From: Seinonella peptonophila
GTDB lineage: Bacteria; Bacillota; Bacilli; Thermoactinomycetales; Thermoactinomycetaceae
Direction: 5' to 3'
NCBI RefSeq assembly: GCF_900129355.1
Contig: NZ_FQVL01000002.1
Coordinates: 186,001-250,000, forward strand
DNA length: 64,000 nucleotides
Made by a program: the position numbers and the translations under genes
Notes under the pieces: model-generated
The model's database searches: none
What the model was told of the DNA's origin: nothing
The model's input: only the letters and a program-made list of their open reading frames with translations
In this document: piece after piece, positions 36,666 to 44,854 of the stretch
How positions within the stretch are numbered: the first letter of the stretch is position 1
Layout: each line of letters starts with the position of its first letter

Positions 36666-37137
36666 GTCTACTCATCCCGATCCGTTCCAAAATCTGTTCT
36701 TGCTTCTGGAACATTGCGCGCTCCTCTGCTTCTGTCTGATGATCATAACCTAATAGATGTAAAAAACCATGTACAGCGAGGAAACTAAGTTCTCGTTCAA
36801 TTGAATGACCATATTCATCCGCTTGTTCCATAGCCCTTGGAACTGAAACGATTATATCACCTAACGAAACAGCATCCTCATCCTCATCGAGAATCCAATC
36901 TTCATCATCTTCCCATAATGGAAAAGAGAGTACATCCGTTACCTGGTCACGATCACGAAACTGGTGATTAAGCTGGCGGATTCGTTCATTTCCAACCAAT
37001 GTTAAGGAAACTTCAACCAGAGGTAAGTCTTCAACTTCTGCCGCCATCTGTAGTGCTTCTTTGATGCGTGATATGGCTGAGGCAATTTCTCCATTAACCA
37101 GAACCTCTTGATTTAATTCTAAACGTAGTCTATCCAT
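36652..37137 (-). CDS. ybeY: endoribonuclease YbeY
   Basis: 161 residues. The zinc motif HGFLHLLGYDH (H3xH5xH) near the C-terminus defines the family, preceded by FRDRDQVTDVLSFPL and LGDIIVSVPRAMEQA. YbeY takes part in 16S rRNA 3'-end maturation and 70S quality control. Overlaps the pgpH 3' end by 8 nt and dgkA by 14 nt. Confidence 0.95.
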   Translation of the reverse strand: MDRLRLELNQEVLVNGEIASAISRIKEALQMAAEVEDLPLVEVSLTLVGNERIRQLNHQFRDRDQVTDVLSFPLWEDDEDWILDEDEDAVSLGDIIVSVPRAMEQADEYGHSIERELSFLAVHGFLHLLGYDHQTEAEERAMFQKQEQILERIGMSRHVGP

Positions 37138-39271
37138 GTTTCACCCCTTTTCCATGCGGTAACTCTGGATATTCAATTCGTGAATGAAACAATCCCTGTA
37201 ATGTTTCACAGATCGACTTACGGATCAATTCTAGCTCCTTCAGTGTTAAATCACACTCATTAAACTGTCCATCCTCTAGGCGATCTTGAATAATCTTACG
37301 AACCATATTTTCGATCCGCGCTGGTGTTGGTCTTGCAATCGAGCGCACAGCAGCCTCTACACAATCACAGATTCCCACAATTGCTGCTTCTTTAAACTGT
37401 GCCTTCGGACCAGGATAACGATAATCCTCTTCAATCATTTGTGTACCTGCTGATTGCTTAACTGCTTTAAAATAAAAATATTTTAAGAGCGTTGTCCCAT
37501 GATGTTGAGCGGCGATATCTTGTAATGGTTTGGGTATATGATATTTCCGCAATAACTCAACCCCATCTTTAGGGTGATTGAGAATAATTGTCTTACTCAA
37601 ATTTGGTGCTATTTTATCATGGGGATTTTCTTGATAAAACTGATTCTCAATAAAAAACTGAGGTCGTTTTGTTTTCCCTACATCATGATAGTAAGCTCCC
37701 ACACGAGCAAGTAATCCATCCGCTCCAATCGCTTCCGCAGCAGCTTCGGATAAATTGCCCACGATAATGGAATGATGATAGGTGCCAGGTGCATCAACAA
37801 GCAATTTACGTAATAGTGGATGGTTCGGGTTCGATAATTCAATTAAACGCATTGGCGAAAGAATACTAAACACGGTTTCAAAGTAGGGTAAGAAGCCGAT
37901 TGTAAGTACAGCAGAAAAAATCCCACTCGCCAATCCAAAAGAAAGGGAGATCAACATGGTCTTCCAGTCGCCAATATCGGTTGGGACTAATAACAACATT
38001 GCTAAAATCAAAGGGATGCTTGTCCCCGAAGCAATTAAACCCGCTACTAAAATTTTGCTTCGCTGGCGCACTTTTGAAATATAGAAAGCACTTGCCACAC
38101 TGCTGACTAATGAAACAAGACCATAACGAAAATCGAATAAGAAATAATTTTCATTCTGATAGATCACACTCGCAATAATGCTTAATAAAACAGCCGAACC
38201 AAATGCGAGATGAGTATCGAGTAATAGGGCGATTAGCATAACACCAAAAGCAGTAGGAGCTAGGTAACCAATAGTGTTCCACTCTAGATTTTGACCAATT
38301 GATACAACCTTCATGCCTATCACAGTTAAAAATAAGACAGAAGCTAGAATGATTAATTTTGAAAGATCTTGATGTAAGTGATGATGAAATCGATCCAAAT
38401 AGACATATGACATCACGATCATAAAGATAATAATCAGCGCCAATCCTGCTCTTACAGACCATATGGTTTGGTCATGTATATAGCCTAAATCTTTTAACTT
38501 ACGGTATTGGTCACTTGTGATGATATCGCCTTTTGCAACGATGACTTGCCCTTTTCGGATCGGAATGGGATTCATACTATCTGCTGTAGCCTTTTGCAGC
38601 GCCGCAGTCGCCTTTGGATCATAAAATTCATTAGGTATAATACTTTGCTTTGTTAACTCTCGTACAACAGCTTGAGATTCACTTGAAAGGGATGGCATTT
38701 CAAATGAGATATCTACTAGTTTCTTTTTTTGCGATACTTCATCACGGCGTACGCCTTCATTTAGTATTTTAAAAACGATTTCCCGTGTACTCAGACGAAT
38801 TTCTTGTAGTTGGTCTAGCGGAATCACTAATACATTTTTATAAAATTCATCCGATAAAACGACTGGAAACAATTTTTGCAACTTGGCAGTCTTTGCTTTT
38901 TCATCCAAGTTTTTATCAACAATCACTTTTTGAGCTTCCGTAAAAAAGCGATCAACTCGCTCAATCTGTGTATTGATGACTTCCTCATCTTTACTATACT
39001 GAGGTTCCACTTTTTCTATCGCTTCATTACGTGCTTTTTGTGTCGCAAATTTATCAATAGTCGTGATTGGAGAGAAAATCGTTTCTTTACTGATCGACCC
39101 CTCTCGCAGATCATACTGTACAGGTAAAACGTCCTTCATCAACAACAAATAGAACGCGATCCCCAAGATCGCGTAAATACCTATACGTATTCTTTTACTC
39201 CGTCTCCAGTCAAAGGGTTTACCCTTTTGTTTGAAAGTTTTTTTGGGAGGTTCTGCTATCTCTTTCATCAT
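37130..39271 (-). CDS. pgpH: 7TM-HD family c-di-AMP phosphodiesterase (PgpH/YqfF)
   Basis: 713 residues. One N-terminal membrane helix (IGIYAILGIAFYLLLM) and an extracytoplasmic 7TMR-HDED domain (about residues 50-270) come first. Seven helices and a cytoplasmic HD domain follow, with metal ligands in TYHHSIIVGNLSEAAAEAIG, VGAYYHDVGKTKRP and AQHHGTTLLKYFY. Listeria PgpH hydrolyses c-di-AMP to pApA; the B. subtilis homologue is YqfF. It follows phoH, as in Bacillus. Confidence 0.95.
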   Translation of the reverse strand: MMKEIAEPPKKTFKQKGKPFDWRRSKRIRIGIYAILGIAFYLLLMKDVLPVQYDLREGSISKETIFSPITTIDKFATQKARNEAIEKVEPQYSKDEEVINTQIERVDRFFTEAQKVIVDKNLDEKAKTAKLQKLFPVVLSDEFYKNVLVIPLDQLQEIRLSTREIVFKILNEGVRRDEVSQKKKLVDISFEMPSLSSESQAVVRELTKQSIIPNEFYDPKATAALQKATADSMNPIPIRKGQVIVAKGDIITSDQYRKLKDLGYIHDQTIWSVRAGLALIIIFMIVMSYVYLDRFHHHLHQDLSKLIILASVLFLTVIGMKVVSIGQNLEWNTIGYLAPTAFGVMLIALLLDTHLAFGSAVLLSIIASVIYQNENYFLFDFRYGLVSLVSSVASAFYISKVRQRSKILVAGLIASGTSIPLILAMLLLVPTDIGDWKTMLISLSFGLASGIFSAVLTIGFLPYFETVFSILSPMRLIELSNPNHPLLRKLLVDAPGTYHHSIIVGNLSEAAAEAIGADGLLARVGAYYHDVGKTKRPQFFIENQFYQENPHDKIAPNLSKTIILNHPKDGVELLRKYHIPKPLQDIAAQHHGTTLLKYFYFKAVKQSAGTQMIEEDYRYPGPKAQFKEAAIVGICDCVEAAVRSIARPTPARIENMVRKIIQDRLEDGQFNECDLTLKELELIRKSICETLQGLFHSRIEYPELPHGKGVKHG

Positions 39272-39339
39272 GTAATCTGCTATCTAAAAACATCAATTGT
39301 GCTGCTCTTAGACTACAGATTTCACCCCCTACGATCTAA

Positions 39340-40311
39340 TCATGCTTCACTGAGTTCATACGCCTTGATGATTTTTTGTACCAATGTATGTCGCACTACA
39401 TCCTCTTGTCCCAAATAAATAAAACGAATTTCTGGTACGGTTAATAAGATGCGTTCAGCTTCCTTTAACCCTGACTCTTTACCACGAGGAAGATCGACTT
39501 GCGTTACATCACCTGTTACAACCATCTTTGAGCCAAAACCTAGACGTGTGAGAAACATCTTCATCTGCTCAGGGGTGGTATTCTGTGCTTCATCTAGAAT
39601 AACAAATGAATCTTCTAATGTTCGACCGCGCATATATGCAAGAGGTGCAATCTCTAGCAAACCTCTTTCCAACATCTTTCCTACTTGTTCAGCACCTAGC
39701 ATTGTATATAAACTGTCATATAAAGGTCGTAAGTATGGGTCTACTTTCTCTTGCAGGTCACCTGGGAGAAAACCTAGATTCTCACCAGCTTCTACAGCGG
39801 GACGTGTCAGGACAATCCTTTTCACACTTTGTTGCTTTAAGGCCATTACCGCCATCACAACAGCAAGAAATGTTTTACCTGTCCCTGCTGGACCAATCCC
39901 AAAAACGATATCTGATCGACGAATCGCCGTGGTATAATGTTTCTGACCTAAAGTTTTTGCAACAATCGATTTGCCCTTTTGAGTGATTCCGACATCCTCT
40001 TGAAAAAGATCGAGTAACTCTTTCGTCAAACCTCTCCGCGATAATCGATCTGCATATAAAACGTCACGTTCAGAAAGCTGATAACCTTGTCTAACGAGTG
40101 ACAACAACGTTGTAAACAATTCTTCTAAACGTTTACAGGATTCTTCATCACCCTTAATATTTAGTTGATCGCCTCTTAATACAAGTTTGGCTGATGTTTG
40201 AGCCTCAATAACTTTCAAAAAAGCGTCCCGAGGACCAAACAAGCTCATTGCCTCTGTAGCTCCCTCTAGCGGGATTTTTATCAAATAGTTATGTTCTGAC
40301 AAATGGCTCAT
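39340..40311 (-). CDS. phoH: PhoH-like ATPase
   Basis: 323 residues. Walker A GPAGTGKTFLAVVMA, Walker B SFVILDEAQNTTPEQMKMFLTR, sensor VVTGDVTQVDLPRG, and an N-terminal KH-like region. The PhoH family belongs to helicase-like P-loop ATPases linked to RNA metabolism; its exact role is unknown. Overlaps yqfD stop by 4 nt. Confidence 0.95.
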   Translation of the reverse strand: MSHLSEHNYLIKIPLEGATEAMSLFGPRDAFLKVIEAQTSAKLVLRGDQLNIKGDEESCKRLEELFTTLLSLVRQGYQLSERDVLYADRLSRRGLTKELLDLFQEDVGITQKGKSIVAKTLGQKHYTTAIRRSDIVFGIGPAGTGKTFLAVVMAVMALKQQSVKRIVLTRPAVEAGENLGFLPGDLQEKVDPYLRPLYDSLYTMLGAEQVGKMLERGLLEIAPLAYMRGRTLEDSFVILDEAQNTTPEQMKMFLTRLGFGSKMVVTGDVTQVDLPRGKESGLKEAERILLTVPEIRFIYLGQEDVVRHTLVQKIIKAYELSEA

Positions 40312-41519
40312 TCTCCTTGTAATATCGGTTGAGGAGTTGCGATATCCTCTATTACATCAAAGTGTAGCTTCAAATAAACTTTACCATTCTCTACGTTTTG
40401 GTGCAAAACTTTTTCCTCTATAATTTTACCATCTTTACCAATCATTTTTAAACATTCTTCACGAGCCTGTGTTCTAGCGAGCAATGCTGCTTGACTAACT
40501 GAAAGATGTCTCTTTTGTACCATCGTCTCACGATACTCTTCTCGTATCAAGCCAAAGGGCAATCTTTTACCCATGATTTGTAATGGTTGAATAAAAGACA
40601 TCGGCGTAAAATTTCGAGATTTTGGTCTTTGGAACCAGTCAATACGAAGAACCTGCCCGCCAATATAAGGAAAATAAGCTTGCTCTCGACGACCTGTATA
40701 AAGATTTCCCACTTGATTTAAAGGGATAGCGACATCTGTTTCATACCAAACTTCACCAAAAACCTTCCCTTGTGCACCAACGACTTGTCCTTTCCCTGTC
40801 TCTTCATCTTCACCATATATTCCCGAAACCAGTCGCTGTCCTTTCTTAACCATATCGGATACCTCTACTTCTGGATGTCCTTTTAATATCTTCATATCTC
40901 GAATTAATCCCTGTTTGCGGGCAACTAAATGAACAGGGCCATATGAAGGGATCTCATCAAGGTGCTTCTCAATCCTTTTTTTCTCCACAATCACAATCAA
41001 CGCACGCGTACCTTCAATTCGATACCCAATCCATGAAGCATCCGGCAGCTGTTCAAGCAATCGATGTTGTACTTCCTCAGCTTTTGGCAGAGCAGTTTTC
41101 CATTGTCCTACAAAAATACCTTCTCGAACGAGCAAGGAGCGGATGACCCCTTCTGGAATCTGCTCACTTCCCACAATATCAACACGCCATATAAAGGAAC
41201 TCATTACGATTAACAATAGAAAAAAAAGTCCTATTCCTAAGAAGAAAAACTTTCGTTTGTATGCTTGACTCACTATAAAAGGCATACCGCGTTTCTGAAC
41301 AATTTTCATCTGCAATCGATATTGGCGAATCATTCGAACAACTCGATGAAAATCTGTGAGCAAGATGATAAAGCGAATTTTCTTCGTATCTAGCCAAATT
41401 GTCTGTTCAAGTTCAATTTGCTCATGAACGACTTGTCGAAGCCAGTCCTGTATGCGTTCACCTTGACATTCAAGTTGAACTTTCCCCACACAGAGCTTCG
41501 TCGTAATATTGTTTGCCAA
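40308..41519 (-). CDS. yqfD: sporulation protein YqfD
   Basis: About 403 residues from a TTG (LANNITTKLCVGKVQLECQG) with GAGGAG 6 nt upstream; the frame to 41582 overlaps yqfC and has no support. One strong membrane helix at about residues 92-112 (FFLGIGLFFLLLIVMSSFIW), then SEQIPEGVIRSLLVREGIF and a long extracytoplasmic part with VARKQGLIRDMKILKGHPEV. In B. subtilis yqfCD are made in the mother cell under sigma-E and needed for efficient sporulation. Confidence 0.9.
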   Translation of the reverse strand: MANNITTKLCVGKVQLECQGERIQDWLRQVVHEQIELEQTIWLDTKKIRFIILLTDFHRVVRMIRQYRLQMKIVQKRGMPFIVSQAYKRKFFFLGIGLFFLLLIVMSSFIWRVDIVGSEQIPEGVIRSLLVREGIFVGQWKTALPKAEEVQHRLLEQLPDASWIGYRIEGTRALIVIVEKKRIEKHLDEIPSYGPVHLVARKQGLIRDMKILKGHPEVEVSDMVKKGQRLVSGIYGEDEETGKGQVVGAQGKVFGEVWYETDVAIPLNQVGNLYTGRREQAYFPYIGGQVLRIDWFQRPKSRNFTPMSFIQPLQIMGKRLPFGLIREEYRETMVQKRHLSVSQAALLARTQAREECLKMIGKDGKIIEEKVLHQNVENGKVYLKLHFDVIEDIATPQPILQGE

Positions 41520-41532
41520 ATCGCTTCTCCTC

Positions 41533-41808
41533 TCATGATTGATATTGAATCGACTCAATTTGACCACTAATTCGAATCTCATATCGATTCATTGATTCTA
41601 TTTTTAAATTACTCCCATTTATTTTCAGTTTGCCTGTTTTGCTGTGTAAGCGTACTTCATCAGGTTGGAACCAGTCCATTCCTTGGTGATTTTCGATTTG
41701 TAAGAGACTCTTTCCCACCCACTCCAATCGAACATCTTCACTGGTAATCTCTGTTGGGATATCAAAAAGACCTTCCGCCATCTGATGAACTTTTCGTTTC
41801 CAACCCAT
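41533..41808 (-). CDS. yqfC: sporulation protein YqfC (YabP/YqfC family)
   Basis: 91 residues. Short all-beta YabP/YqfC protein: LFDIPTEITSEDVRLEWVG, LLQIENHQGMDWFQPDEVR, GKLKINGSNLKIESMNRYEI. It is 13 nt upstream of yqfD, forming the sigma-E-type yqfCD unit; the upstream terminator at 41902-41941 separates it from floA, which fits independent sporulation control. Confidence 0.92.
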   Translation of the reverse strand: MGWKRKVHQMAEGLFDIPTEITSEDVRLEWVGKSLLQIENHQGMDWFQPDEVRLHSKTGKLKINGSNLKIESMNRYEIRISGQIESIQYQS

Positions 41809-41901
41809 TCGCCAAACCTCCGCTTCATTGATACTTCTATGCTACGTTCTGCTCGTTTATGAAAGTTTGCTCACCCAAGAAAGCAAAACAAAACCATCAA
41901 C

Positions 41902-41941
41902 AAAAAACCGACACTCAGCCCGTTTTTCGCTGGAAGTGCCG
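41902..41941 (-). terminator. terminator of the floA operon
   Basis: Minus strand: CCGGCACT...CAGC and GGCTGAGTGTCGG arms (one G-T pair, small bulge), then TTTTTTG. It overlaps the stop codon of the small membrane protein at 41915 and precedes yqfC. Confidence 0.85.
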
Positions 41942-42238
41942 GAATCGACTTTCTCGTATATGATTTATCTTGAACCGCTGATTACTTTCTCTTGCTGTTT
42001 GTTGGGATCGTTGAGCCAGGGAAAAGGAGTCAGATTCAATCCTTTTTTTGACACGAAAGCCTTCCAAAAAATGCCTCTTTCTTGAAACTTGTGCAGTTTC
42101 TTTTTGGCGACTAGCCGTTACTCTCTTCGAAAAATGATAAGAATTCCACAAAAAGAGTAGCAATAGGGCGATGAAAATGAACACAGGTAATAAAAAGAGA
42201 CTAATTCCCATTGCGCGAATCAATTCTTGCCACATCAT
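41915..42238 (-). CDS. small single-pass membrane protein downstream of floA
   Basis: 107 residues. One N-terminal membrane helix (MGISLFLLPVFIFIALLLLFLW) and a basic, arginine/lysine/glutamine-rich cytoplasmic tail (SRKRHFLEGFRVKKRIES...RFRHFQRKTG). Its start overlaps the floA stop (ATGA), so the two are translationally coupled. It occupies the place of B. subtilis yqfB, but I see no clear homology. Could be a flotillin partner; that is inference from position. Confidence 0.75.
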   Translation of the reverse strand: MMWQELIRAMGISLFLLPVFIFIALLLLFLWNSYHFSKRVTASRQKETAQVSRKRHFLEGFRVKKRIESDSFSLAQRSQQTARESNQRFKINHIRESRFRHFQRKTG

Positions 42239-43236
42239 TTTCCTCCACCTACGGTTTGGTTTCCTCCGACTCCTGCTTCAAAAGAGAAGTGATTTCGCAT
42301 AGCTGTATCAGCTTCGATATTTTTTAATTTGTAATAATCAAGAACACCCAATTTACCCGAACGCAAGGCATCTGAAACAGCAATTGGTACCTTTGCTTCT
42401 GCCTCCATCATCTTAGCACGCATCCGTTCAACTCGTGCTTTCATCTCTTGTTCTTGTGCTAAAGCAAGCGAACGACGCTCATCTGCTTTTGCAAGGACAA
42501 TTCTCTTTTCTACTTCGGCCTGTTCTGCTTCAATGCGTGCCGCTATATTTTGCCCAATTTGTAAATCAGTTAAATCAATCGAAATGATTTTAAATGCTGT
42601 GTCAGCATCTAATGACTTTTCTAATAATTTTTTGGAGATTTGATCAGGATACTCAAGCACTTCCTTATGTGAGTCTGCTAAACCGACTACACTAATTAAT
42701 CCTTCACCAACCCGAGCGATAATCGTTGGCTCTCCTGCACCACCTATATATTGATCTAGACTAGCTCGTATGGTGATTTGAGCCAACATATGCAATTCAA
42801 TACCATCCTTGGTGATAGCGACTATTTCAGGTGTATGTATCACTTTTGGGCGAATCGCCAATTGCACAGCTTCTAAAATATCATGCCCAGCTAAATCGAT
42901 TGCAGTTGCTTGATCAAAACCTAATACTACATTAGCGCGCTTCGCTGTAACCAGTGCATTGACTACTTGATTTAGATTACCTCCTGCAAGAAAATGCGCT
43001 TCTAACTGCAACATTTCAAGCTCTAATCCAGCTTTCTTTGCCCTTACAAATGGATCAATGATATAGATAGGTCGAATCCTTCGTAAACGCAACCCGATCA
43101 GAGTCGATAATTTTACATATAATCCTGAGGCAATTGTACTAATCCATAGTGTAATTGGAATTACAGTGAAGACAAGCATAAGTAATGCGATGATTAGTAT
43201 AGAAAAAAGTATTATAGTTAGTGATTCAGAACCCAT
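42235..43236 (-). CDS. floA: flotillin-like protein FloA
   Basis: 333 residues, as in YqfA/FloA of B. subtilis. An N-terminal membrane-inserting segment (IILFSILIIALLMLVFTVIP) is followed by a PHB/SPFH-like domain (ANVVLGFDQATAIDLAGHDI). A long charged coil (EQAEVEKRIVLAKADERRS...MEAEAKVPIAV) and the conserved tail GKLGVLDYYKLKNIEADTAMR complete it. Oligomeric scaffold of membrane microdomains. In Bacillus an NfeD gene precedes it; here the upstream neighbour is yqeY and no NfeD gene is present in the window. Confidence 0.95.
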   Translation of the reverse strand: MGSESLTIILFSILIIALLMLVFTVIPITLWISTIASGLYVKLSTLIGLRLRRIRPIYIIDPFVRAKKAGLELEMLQLEAHFLAGGNLNQVVNALVTAKRANVVLGFDQATAIDLAGHDILEAVQLAIRPKVIHTPEIVAITKDGIELHMLAQITIRASLDQYIGGAGEPTIIARVGEGLISVVGLADSHKEVLEYPDQISKKLLEKSLDADTAFKIISIDLTDLQIGQNIAARIEAEQAEVEKRIVLAKADERRSLALAQEQEMKARVERMRAKMMEAEAKVPIAVSDALRSGKLGVLDYYKLKNIEADTAMRNHFSFEAGVGGNQTVGGGK

Positions 43237-43305
43237 TTTATTATCATCCTCTATAATAATTTTAGTTAGTATAATACACCAATTATTCTATTATTTCCAG
43301 ACAGT

Positions 43306-43334
43306 ATAAAAGCCGCTGATTGCCTCAGCGGCTA
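43306..43334 (-). terminator. terminator after rpsU-yqeY
   Basis: Minus strand: AGCCGCTGA (43333-43325) and TCAGCGGCT (43319-43311) then TTTATAC. It directly follows the yqeY stop at 43339. Confidence 0.88.
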
Positions 43335-43338
43335 TTTA

Positions 43339-43782
43339 CTAGGATAATGTCTGATTTACGATTTGACTTACTTTTTTTCCATCTGCACGTCCTTTTACCT
43401 TAGGAAGAACAGTTCCCATTACTTTACCCATCTCTGCTTTTGATGTTGCACCTAGTTGCTCGACCGTTTCAACAACGATTTGGCGTAATTCTTCATCACT
43501 CAATTGAGCAGGTAGATAAACTTGCAATATCTCTAATTCACCTTGCTCCTTTGCTGCTAATTCTGAACGACCTGCCTTTTCAAAACCAGCGATTGAATCT
43601 TTTCTTTGTTTCACTTCTCGTGTGATGACATCGAGCACCTCTTCATCGTTAAGCGGACGTTTTAAATCAATTTCTACCTTTTTTATGGCGGCGCGAACCA
43701 TTCGAATGACTGCTAATTTATCTTTTTCTTTATTTCGCATCGCTGTTTTCATATCTTGTTCCAATGTAGCTACCAGACTCAC
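43339..43782 (-). CDS. yqeY: GatB/YqeY domain protein
   Basis: 147 residues. SLVATLEQDMKTAMRNKEKDKLAVIRMV, the NDEEVLDVITREVKQRKDSI helix pair and the C-terminal GKVMGTVLPKVKGRADGKKVS equal a free-standing YqeY/GatB tail domain. It probably binds tRNA, but no reaction is known. Follows rpsU with 15 nt between, the same pairing as in Bacillus. Confidence 0.94.
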   Translation of the reverse strand: MSLVATLEQDMKTAMRNKEKDKLAVIRMVRAAIKKVEIDLKRPLNDEEVLDVITREVKQRKDSIAGFEKAGRSELAAKEQGELEILQVYLPAQLSDEELRQIVVETVEQLGATSKAEMGKVMGTVLPKVKGRADGKKVSQIVNQTLS

Positions 43783-43797
43783 AACTTACACCTCATT

Positions 43798-43974
43798 TTA
43801 AGGTCTTCTGCGCTTTTTCTTACGGGCAGCGGCAGCTTTAAGCTTACGCTTTTCACTTGGTTTCTGATAACGCTCGCGCTTACGGTATTCTTTCACTACT
43901 CCACCAGTCTCTTTTTTAAATCGACGCAAAGCAGAGTCAAGTGATTCATTTTTGCGAACTTTTGTTGTGATCAT
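43798..43974 (-). CDS. rpsU: 30S ribosomal protein S21
   Basis: 58 residues from [20 protein letters not shown], the normal S21 length; an in-frame GTG at 43992 would add six residues taken from the ribosome-site region. The protein is very basic, ending [14 protein letters not shown]21 sits near the anti-Shine-Dalgarno region of the 30S subunit and helps initiation. Ribosome site GGAGGG 7 nt upstream. Preceded by a long untranslated leader. Confidence 0.97.
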   Translation of the reverse strand: MITTKVRKNESLDSALRRFKKETGGVVKEYRKRERYQKPSEKRKLKAAAARKKKRRRP

Positions 43975-44235
43975 GCTTTTCCCTCCCTCCACGGGTCAGC
44001 CACATAATGGGACCAAACATGTTTTAGCAAGCGGCCGAATCCTCAGAGGACGGTCAGCACAAAACACCTGCTAACTCCATCCAAACAAAATGGACGGAAG
44101 AAAAATTGTTGCTCCAAGCTGGAACCATTACAAAACCCTTCAACATCAATGGTTTTGATTCATTGTTGATCTCCCTTATTGGGAAATTTTTGCGACCACT
44201 TAAATAACGTTATAGCGGAACGATACGCAACGCAA
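43975..44235 (-). promoter_or_regulatory. long untranslated leader and putative promoter of rpsU
   Basis: No gene lies between rpsU and the HIT gene (378 nt). On the minus strand a -10-like TATAAC (44214-44209) with CTTGCG/TTGCGT 15-16 nt upstream would give a leader of about 230 nt. It contains a hairpin GTTAGCA / TGCTGAC (44075-44053, loop of 9) and a G-C-rich palindromic stretch around CCTCTGAGG just before the ribosome site. Could be an autoregulatory ribosomal-protein leader; pattern evidence only. Confidence 0.4.
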
Positions 44236-44352
44236 GTGGAACTTTTACGCAACTCCTTGATCATGGAGGTTCGTTCCAACGAGTTAGATCAAATCCGATA
44301 TACACCCGCTAATATATAATTATACGCAAATATCAGGCAAACTGTCAAAAAC

Positions 44353-44697
44353 TTAACCTGGAGGCCAAGTAAGCGTTCTCCCGCCCAAAAGATGGAAGTG
44401 AATGTGGAAAACTGTTTGACCACCTTCTACGCCAATATTATTGACCACTCGAAACCCATTTTCATCGAGCCCAAATTGACGAGCAATTTTTTGCGCTGTC
44501 AACAATAGTCTGCCTGCTAATGCTTCATCTTCAGGCGATAATTCCATCAAGGATGCAACATGTTTTTTGGGGATTAGCAGAATATGAACAGGTGCTGCCG
44601 GATGAATATCACGGAAGGCATAAAATTCTTCATCTTCGTAAACTTTTTCTGAGGGAATTTTTTGCTCGACGATTTGACAGAAAAGACATTCTTCCAC
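44353..44697 (-). CDS. HIT-family nucleotide hydrolase/transferase
   Basis: 114 residues. ECLFCQIVEQKIPSEKVYEDEE is the Hint-type N-terminus with Cys pair, and the histidine triad is VFHIHFHLLGG. HINT proteins cleave adenosine phosphoramidates and similar nucleotides; the B. subtilis counterpart is Hit or YhaE. Single gene between leuS and rpsU, absent at this position in B. subtilis. Confidence 0.93.
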   Translation of the reverse strand: MEECLFCQIVEQKIPSEKVYEDEEFYAFRDIHPAAPVHILLIPKKHVASLMELSPEDEALAGRLLLTAQKIARQFGLDENGFRVVNNIGVEGGQTVFHIHFHLLGGRTLTWPPG

Positions 44698-44824
44698 TTA
44701 CCATTCACCTACTTTAATATGTACTTTGAACAAATATACCATGTGATCAGTATAGCTACTAGAGCTACTTTAGCTAATAACTGACCCAACCCGTTCATTT
44801 TAACATGAGTTTGCACTACAAAGA

Positions 44825-44854
44825 GGAAAAAGCCCAGCTTCTTAGCTAGGCTTT
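44825..44854 (-). terminator. terminator of leuS
   Basis: Minus strand: AAAGCCTAGCT (44854-44844), short loop, AGCTGGGCTTT (44839-44829), then TTCC. The hairpin overlaps the leuS stop codon at 44846. Confidence 0.85.

Noticed and set aside
39449-39937. 162-codon plus-strand open frame
   Set aside because: Entirely antisense to phoH, whose Walker motifs are unambiguous; a shadow of its codon pattern.
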